From Hypholoma sublateritium FD-334 SS-4 (Eukaryota > Basidiomycota > Agaricomycetes > Agaricales > Strophariaceae), in assembly GCA_000827495.1 (NCBI GenBank), contig KN817524.1:250262-314261 (forward strand): a stretch of DNA of 64,000 nt. The letters are read 5' to 3'. Below the pieces are notes generated by a model. The model was not told the DNA's origin, searched no databases, and saw only the letters and a program-made list of their open reading frames with translations. Positions within the stretch are counted from its first letter, which is position 1; each line of letters opens with the position of its first letter. The translations under genes were made by a program, and so were the position numbers. Below, piece after piece: positions 57,489 to 64,000 of this stretch.

Positions 57489-58737
57489 ATGCCACCGAAA
57501 GCCGACATCAACAAAGCAGGATGGGAACAGAGTGAATTCCCCATTCTGTGCGAGACGTGTATGCCCCGTGGCTTTTTTACTTTCGAGTATTGCTAATTAA
57601 ATAATATCAAGGTTTGGGTTCTAATCCGTTCATCCGGATGGTATGTCTCGTCTACTGTCGCCAAAGCGTCAGGCTAATGCTCATACAGTCAAAACAAGAA
57701 TATGGACGCTCGTGTGGAACTTGTGCGCGTCCTTTCACCGTGTTCCGATGGAATCCAGGCTCAGGAGCGCGCTTCAAAACTACTGTCATCTGCCAGACTT
57801 GTGCCAAAATCAAGAACGTGTGCCAAACATGTCTTTTGGACCTCGAATATGGTCTGCCTACCCAAGTTAGGGACACAGCTCTGGGTCTCGCGAACGAAGC
57901 CCCCACCAGTGATATCAACAGGGAGTACTATGCGCAGAACATGGAGGGCAAAGTGAGTAGCATTCAACGCGCTGCAAGGGAAGTCGGATTTAACATACTT
58001 TGTCGGTAGCTGGACGGGAACAAGTCAGGACTGGATTCAGGACGAGCTGCTTCTGCCGGCAAGGAAATGCTGAAGCAACTGGCGAGGACCGATCCGTATT
58101 ACAAGCGAAACAGGCCGAATGTGTGTTCGTTCTTCTCAAAAGGCGAGTGCAAGCGCGGTTCAGAATGTCCATACCGCCATGAGATACCTGCCGACAATGA
58201 GCTGGCCCATCAAAACATGCAGGACCGGTATCATGGGCGCAACGACCCAGTCGCACGTAAAATCATGTCTTCGCACGCTGAGGCACAAGGGTTGAAGCCT
58301 CCAGACGACGTCGCAGTGGTAAGTATTATCTCAAATTTAACGGGTCTTGCTCACTTACAATTGCTCCAGACATCACTTTTTCTATCTTCTCTTTCCCCCA
58401 CTTCCACAGAGTTAAGCATCCGCACGCAGGTGCTGCAGTCTCTGCCCAGCATCCAAGCCACGCAGCTTAAGTCTGTAGTACATGTTGAAAAAACAAGGTA
58501 CGCGAGCTTCTCTTCAAGGATTTTTTACAGTATTAACGTCTTTGCCGGTTTAGATGTGCATTTATCAACTTCAGAGACCGAGCTGTGGCGGAAACCGCTG
58601 CACAAGCATGGGCTAATGGCTTAGAGATCGATGGTGAGCGAATCCCTGTAAAATGGGGTCGTAGCAGACCAAAGCAACCGGCAAATCTCGCGGGACCCTC
58701 AGCTACCGCTCTACCAGCTACTACAGTCGAATCATAG
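57489..58737 (+). CDS. SLT11: pre-mRNA splicing factor Slt11/Ecm2 (RBM22, Cwf5)
   Basis: A spliceosomal protein of the NineTeen-associated complex that contacts U6 snRNA and helps form the active site. The N terminus is [20 protein letters not shown], then CETC after an intron. Zinc-binding cysteines continue in [29 protein letters not shown] and [25 protein letters not shown] finger [19 protein letters not shown] follows. The C-terminal RRM reads [33 protein letters not shown] and [18 protein letters not shown]. Five introns are inferred, and the stop is at 58735-58737. After removal of the initiator Met the N terminus would be PPK, the recognition motif of the TAE1 methyltransferase encoded at 3438-4408. 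Confidence 0.92.
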
Positions 58738-59090
58738 GCCGTGGGCTTACATAGAGAGCTATCCTTGTATTTTATACACCTTCTGTAATCTTGCCTTGAA
58801 TGATCTCGGCTTTCGAAGTACCAGGAACAATCCAGTCCCTGAGCATTACCAGGCATTACAGCCTACAGGGCATTACCCTATAAAGGTAATATACTCAATG
58901 GACGTACTTACTCCACTCCACCTGCCCCTAACGACAGCGGCGCCAGTACATACATGGCTGCCTTGAAAACTCTCTGTAAAACAACGATACGTATTAGATC
59001 TATTTGGAAGTTACTCGCTCCAACGACGTGTATTACTATTAGAGCATACGCTCATTTATTATACTAATATGACATGAATGAATAGCGGCT
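58738..59090. other. convergent 3' region, SLT11 and YeeE-like gene
   Basis: About 350 bp. A small repeated element occurs: GCATTAC at 58844-58850, 58852-58858 and 58869-58875. Presumed 3' UTRs; nothing coding. Confidence 0.35.
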
Positions 59091-60426
59091 TCACACCAGA
59101 AGCCCGCCGAGTACCATAGTTACAATCCAGGCGGCGTATGGGGCCAAGGCGGAGGGTACGCCGGCTCCAAGGGCTCGCCCGAGATTGACAAGACCAGGAC
59201 CGGCTGTGGGTATGCACGAGTAAGATCAGGAGAAGCGCCTAATAATGAATGATGTTAATTAAATAAGCTTACGACAAATGCCCGCCAGGCCCCAGCCAAC
59301 ACCGAAGATTGTTGATCCTATCAGAAGCTTCGCGTCAATCTTGCCGCCTTTGGGGATAGACCACTTTCCTCCTAGACGCGGGTTGCCGCTTCCGCGCGCA
59401 AAGTGGTACAGCAATATACCCACAGACAGAGCACCGCCGGCGACAAGCGCGAGAGAAGGATCAAATCCGCGATGGAATGGGAGGAGAAGGAACGCGAGAA
59501 CGCGCGACGCTTCGCTCAAATTGGAGAGGCGCAGCGCAAGGGCAAATTGGAAACCAGTAACCAGATATGCTCCACCTCGAAGGTTAGGATGAGGAGGATT
59601 GGAAATCTCTTCGTGGGTGGCACCCTGGGATTTGAGCTTCTTTTCGTCGTTGAGGTCCTGGTAAAGTAAGGCGCTTAATAGGACACTTATACATGACTAG
59701 CCTTATCACATATATCACGTACGAGTGCGTATAGAAGAGCGGATATAGAGAACGGTATGAGTTGGAGAGCAAGTAGGGTTGTGTCACTGGTGGTGAGAGA
59801 CCAATTGGCAGTACCGATGGCAGGGATACTTTGGTGGAATATTTGCGTCGTTAAAACAGCCGACACGAAGAATGTCACTGTGGCTACTATTGACCTGTGG
59901 AAATTATATGTAACTGATGCATTAGGGCTTTGCTTAAAGATAGAAAGAAGCCATTTAACTGACCGGATTGAGAAACGCGATATGCCGCATATCATATGTC
60001 TATTTATGAATGAAGATTTCATGAATGATTTCATGGCAATAAATGCGAAGCTATAACCTACCCGGAGGTGCAGCCATTGGCCAACTGCGTGCATTGATCA
60101 GTATGGTTGCAGTATGGGGATAATCATACCATCATGAAAGACAGTCAACGCACTTTCGTTCCTAGACCAACTAGAAAACCAGAAACCAGCACTTTAGAAA
60201 AGGTAACAGGCAAAGATGCAGGCCCGGCCGATTCCAATTTCCCTACCAATACGCCTCCCAAGACAAGCCCGGCAACGCCCAGGGTACCTTCACTGCCGCC
60301 TCTGATTGCGGAGTGGATAAACCCCGATATTCCGAAAGTATTGCCATTCAGCAGTAATAATTCGTGTGCGGCAATAGGGATTCCGAAGCCTCCAATAAGA
60401 GACTGGAGGGGCGTCGGATGGGCCAT
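59091..60426 (-). CDS. YeeE/YedE-family (DUF395) sulfur-compound membrane transporter
   Basis: A multi-helix membrane protein of the YeeE/YedE family, whose bacterial members import thiosulfate. The start at 60426 gives the family opening MAHPTPLQSLIGGFGIPIAA, and HELLLLNGNTFGISGFIHSA follows. Later come VAGLVLGGVLVGKLE, a Cys-containing conserved part GCTSGHMICGISRFS, FHQSIPAIGTANWSLTTSD and FQFALALRLSNLSEASRVLA. The second half repeats the fold: FDPSLALVAGGALSVGIL, GKIDAKLLIGSTIFGVGWGL and AGICPGPGLVNLGRALG, ending IVTMVLGGLLV. The cysteines at GCTSGH and ICPGPG are the family's conserved thiosulfate-path residues. Four or five introns. It is a near neighbour of MET8, which fits sulfur assimilation, though SLT11 lies between. 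Substrate is inferred. Confidence 0.87.
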
Positions 60427-60520
60427 GGTAGGTAGGAATGGACCCGATCATAGTGAACGGAGCTCGTTATAAATTTCTGGAAGACATATTGACTAATATC
60501 ACGTGTGGCTCTACATTAAA

Positions 60521-62304
60521 TTAGAATCTATTTTTTGTGTGGCGTTCACTCTCTTCCATGTCAGCGCTTGCGAGATATCTACCAACCGCAGTGCGCCACA
60601 TCGTATGGCCTTCGACCGCCTCACAGCAGATGTTCTCAACACCTTTCACTGTTACTTTTTGTAGCCCTGCCACTTCCCATGTCGCGTCCGAGAGTCGTGA
60701 GAGCACGCCCAGCACGTAGTCATTCTGGGTGTATCCATTCACCAACCTTCCCGCCACAACTCGCCGGACGCTTATCCATGCATCTGCTTCGGCCTTGACT
60801 GGTGTACCGAAAAGGAACACATCTTCTATCAGATGTATACTTTTCGATGGGTCGAGTGTCGCCAGGTGTTTCAAGGCCTCGAATATCACCAAGGACCCTA
60901 GGGAATATCCTGCCAACGTGACTGGTCTATTTCCGAAAGCCCGATTGGCAAGCAGGTCTCCCAGTACGACGCCTGTCTTAATTGCCAGTGCCCTTGCGTT
61001 CATCCACGGATTATCTAGCAGCATGCATTAGTTGACATCTCAGCAAGCCAAGCACCTGGGATTGACAGACCTATGATTTGTCCCATCTTCAGCCATGCTA
61101 TAGGAGACAACGAAGTCATCAAACTTGCAAAAAGTGTGCGCTTGATAACTTCTCCCTGAAGATATTTCATCGCATGGGATTTGGCCAGGGTCATCAAGGC
61201 ATCTGATAGATCCTCCAATGCTTGGATTTCCTGGAGAAAGTAAAATTCAGATTCACCGACAAAAAAATATGTGGATAGACGAACCCACTGAAGAGCCAGG
61301 GTGTCGTCCATGCTAATAATAGAGGACCATGGCGCAGTGACGTCGTCCTTGCTGGTCAGCCATCCACTCGCGCAGATTCTAATTCCAAGAGTGTCGTATC
61401 CGCTCTTTTTTCTGACGGGGACTAGCGCTAAATCTCGGACCTCTTTCGTGTGCCGTTCGACCATGTTGGCTGTGGATTGCGCGCCGTATATCCCAAATAG
61501 AGCACCACAGACCACGGAAGACCCTGCTAAAGCACTGGCGAGCAAACCCACAAGGGTTCCTCCCAAACCAAGCCACCCTAGTATCGTAGCGACCCCTGCA
61601 CCCACTAGGGGTGCTGCTAATCCACCAGTGATGCCGATTAATATGCCGCCTGCTATAGCTCCAATTCCCATGCCCACTACCCTCAATGTCTTGCCCTGTT
61701 CTGCATGATCTGACCTTGTCGCCTCCACTTGCATCTGTGCTTGTTCCAAAGTTTTTTTAGGGTTTCTGAGCGTGGACACTATCGCTACTTCATCCAATTT
61801 CCCGAGGGACTTGAGAAATACACGAGTATGGGCGGAATATTGCTTTGCATTCGTGATATCAAGAAAAACAATGGTGTTCAGAACCTTGGACATGTCTTCC
61901 ATTATTTCTGCTTCTTTCAGATCGCCCGTTGCTGTATCGGCAAGGGAGTCCAACGTAGGGCAAGCTTCTACAATTCATGAGTAAATGTGTAGTGATGACA
62001 AGTGATGAATGCGTGTTCCGTGGTGACTACAGTAGATGCCATTCGTACCGTTATCTTCGCTGGCATGACACACGATCCATGCTTCCTTCAGTAGATTCTG
62101 TGCCCATATATTGATTTGTGATTCGAATGCCCTTTGTCGCTGCTCGCCATTGCTACCATCCCTCAAGGATGGGTCTGGATTCGAACACCACTTTACGGTG
62201 TTGCGGTAGCGAGCGAGACGTCTGTAGAAGAATGTGAACACCAATTTTTTCTTTTCAAGGGATATGTCTTTGGGTGGTATTATCTTTTCGAGGTCGGTGG
62301 GCAT
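60521..62304 (-). CDS. DUF726/TMCO4-like alpha/beta-hydrolase membrane protein
   Basis: Resembles yeast Mil1 (YFL034W) and human TMCO4, membrane proteins with a C-terminal hydrolase-like domain and unclear function. The start at 62304 opens MPTDLEKIIPPKDISLEKKK. Then come KKTLEQAQMQVEA and a glycine-rich hydrophobic stretch of two or three membrane segments (VVGMGIGAIAGGILIGITGG, LAAPLVGAGVATILGWLGLG). The hydrolase part has RICASGWLTSKDDVTAPW, ALQWVRLSTYFFVG and the nucleophile elbow AGYSLGSLVIFEALKHL (GYSLG). It ends EGHTMWRTAVGRYL with a His of the expected triad region. An intron (61024-61076 approximately) joins KMGQII to DNPWMNARALA; its acceptor follows a CTAAT branch-point-like motif. 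Stop at 60521-60523. The hydrolase activity is an inference. Confidence 0.85.
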
Positions 62305-62662
62305 CGAATGAACGGTAAAAGTATATTGTTGAGGGAGACAATAAACGTCACAACGTTACATAAAAGTCATCATGCAGTCCGCGTCGGAATAGTGACGTCA
62401 TTGAGGCCCTTTTCTACGCATTATTGTAATCTTGACGGCCCAGCAACCAACTATGTACCTGTATCCGGCGTTTGAATTAAACTCTTGCTACATAAATATA
62501 TCCATTAAAGTCCATGGGTGTCTTTTCATAATGTGTCAAAGCAAGCGTAACAACTGTCCGCGCGCATCCAGCGCTGTAGCAAGTCGTAGCAGTCTGAATC
62601 TATCCATCATTTAACTTGATCCACTAATGAATTTCTAAGGAGATTGTCAGCGGGAAATAGGA

Positions 62663-64000
62663 TCATGAAGTGAAAGATTCCTGCTCTACCTCAATATCAG
62701 AGGCAGAAAGGGGGCATGCGAAGCTAAATTGGTTTGAAATAACAGGGGAGATGGTGACCACTAAAATACGGATGCCCAGCTGAAACGGACATTAGTTATT
62801 GTTTAAACTCGCACGAAAATGAGTCCGACCGTGATTTTATAGTTTACGACAATATTTTGCTTCGTACTACCAGCAGTTACTCCGCACTTCTCGGCAATGT
62901 CGAGAATGACTTTGCTGCCTGTGTCTGCAGTGCTGTTATATACGAGAGCAAAAGGGAAAGTGAAGTTAGTTTCAGTCCGCGATTTGAACAAAATGTTGCT
63001 GGCATCGCCGCTTCCAATAGGCAGATTATTTATGGGGTAGGTAATCTGCAAAGAAAGTCAGGATACGAGAATGTTTTTCTCAGCATTGCTCGGACTCACA
63101 TTGGCCTCAATGTTCTTGAAGTCTACAGAGAAATAATTTGGGTTGCGAACACTGGTTTCATATCAATAGAGAATCTCTACGCAGTATAAATAAGACGTAC
63201 GAAATGCTGACGCCCAAGTTTACGGATAGACCGGTTGATGTTTGTTGAATCTTATAGTAAAGCGTTAGCGAAAATACACATGATTAACGAGCATGCACTG
63301 ACAGTATTTCCATCCACTGTCATGGTTTGGACATCTCCTATGGTGATGCTAGGCGGGCGAACCCACTGTATAGGAAGTGTGAGTAAAAATAACACTGAAA
63401 TTACGTGTACAGACTCCTTACTAAAGCTAGGGCAAGAACTATGCTGACAATCAAGAAGACAGTGGTCATTAAAGTGCAACAGCAAACTCTTCCTGCACAA
63501 CGACCTCGACCACCCTACGTCTCTATTGAGAGCAAGTAAATGGATTAAGACATTACACATACCTTCGTCCATAGGTTGCCTTGGTGGTCATACCGGTACG
63601 CTCTCAGTGCGCTAGGAGATCGGTTCCTGTGATTCAGACAATTGAGAACGTGTAAACAGTGAAAAGTCTTGCTGAAGCTCACTTCTGAACGTTCGGGGTG
63701 AACTCTCCATTTTCAAAGCCGCTGGCTTCTTTTTGAGCTGCGATGATAGACACAGATGGTTTCTTAGACCGCATTGTGTTCTGTGGTTGTGGTGGTGGGT
63801 AGCCATTATATCCAGCTTCTTGGTTCTCTCCGTAGCTGTAGTCGGGCTGATTATTTGGGTAGGATCTTGGATTGTTCGAAGAGTACGGGTTGTAGTACTC
63901 GTTGGCTACCGGGTCTTCGTATGGTGGGTAAGCATTAGAATCATAAGGTTGCTGCGGATGTGCGCTCGTGTATTGGGAACTTGAGCCTGCCGCGCGATAG
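62663..64000 (-). CDS. LEA14/NDR1-like single-pass membrane protein, 5' end beyond window
   Basis: Partial: the coding frame is open at the last base of the window with no start codon, so the N terminus is missing. The visible part begins with a Tyr/Pro/Asn/Gln-rich cytosolic region (PYEDPVANEYYNPY, QPDYSYGENQEAGYNGYPPP). It continues with GFENGEFTP and YRYDHQGNLWTK, then a Cys-rich juxtamembrane block and helix (GGRGRCAGRVCCCTLMTTVF, LIVSIVLALAL). The extracellular or lumenal part has WVRPPSITIGDVQTMT, LPIGSGDASNILFKSRTETN, FTFPFALVYNSTADTGS and NYKIT, followed by LGIRILVVTISPVISNQFSF and ACPLSASDIE. This is the late-embryogenesis-abundant-14-like beta fold of a common basidiomycete membrane family. 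The C-terminal end is uncertain: stop at 62663 (read-through) or at 62611 after one more intron. Confidence 0.75.

Noticed and set aside
62164..62184. TTCGAA-containing stretch as a tRNA T-loop
   Set aside because: It lies within the DUF726 coding exon and no cloverleaf partner sequence surrounds it.
1..64000. CRISPR array, operon or phage-like module
   Set aside because: The sequence is clearly eukaryotic nuclear DNA with introns; no repeat-spacer pattern or prokaryotic gene block is present.

Overview
This is a 64 kb stretch of nuclear chromosome from a filamentous basidiomycete, most likely an Agaricomycete. The evidence is dense, intron-rich genes on both strands, mostly 45-80 nt GT-AG introns, a cell-wall alpha-1,3-glucan synthase, a cupredoxin-type GPI-anchored surface protein, fungal-type kinase and respiratory-assembly genes, and several proteins that resemble only uncharacterised fungal families. 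I reassembled gene models by hand from reading frames, splice signals and recalled family patterns. Gene ends are usually firm, while some internal splice sites are approximate.

Layout. 0.4-15 kb: COQ11-like oxidoreductase, mitochondrial adenylate kinase, N-terminal protein methyltransferase TAE1/NTM1, replication-fork factor CSM3, WD-repeat CMR1, an uncharacterised conserved fungal protein, a SAP-motif protein with a mitochondrial-type N terminus, and tRNA methyltransferase TRM1. 15-30 kb: the MAPKKK STE11 divergent from an 8 kb alpha-1,3-glucan synthase, a gene-poor gap of about 1.75 kb, then a possible small secreted cysteine-rich ORF and a cupredoxin GPI protein. 30.5-31.1 kb: a 562-bp non-autonomous Tc1/mariner-like element (MITE). 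31-44 kb: HTD2, a PRCC-type protein, ESCRT-II SNF8, DNA polymerase delta small subunit, glutamate decarboxylase, PET100, a serine/threonine dehydratase, tRNA-Phe(GAA) and V-ATPase subunit D. 44-56 kb: RPL26, FRG1, two adjacent helical orphan genes, TACO1/YebC, NPR2, UBA3 and RCL1. 56-64 kb: siroheme synthase MET8, splicing factor SLT11/RBM22, a YeeE/YedE-type sulfur transporter, a DUF726 membrane hydrolase and an LEA-like membrane protein cut by the window end.

Most genes are core housekeeping. Several act in mitochondria (COQ11, ADK2, HTD2, PET100, TACO1, probably the SAP protein). Two chromatin/replication genes (CSM3, CMR1) are convergent neighbours, and MET8 and the YeeE transporter point to sulfur assimilation. 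Many pairs are divergent with only 87-320 bp between start codons. I see no clear new multi-gene system. The items most worth following are the MITE, the orphan pair at 46.2-48.3 kb, the small secreted ORF at 29.0 kb, the GC-AG introns, and the match between the methyltransferase TAE1 and the PPK N terminus of SLT11.
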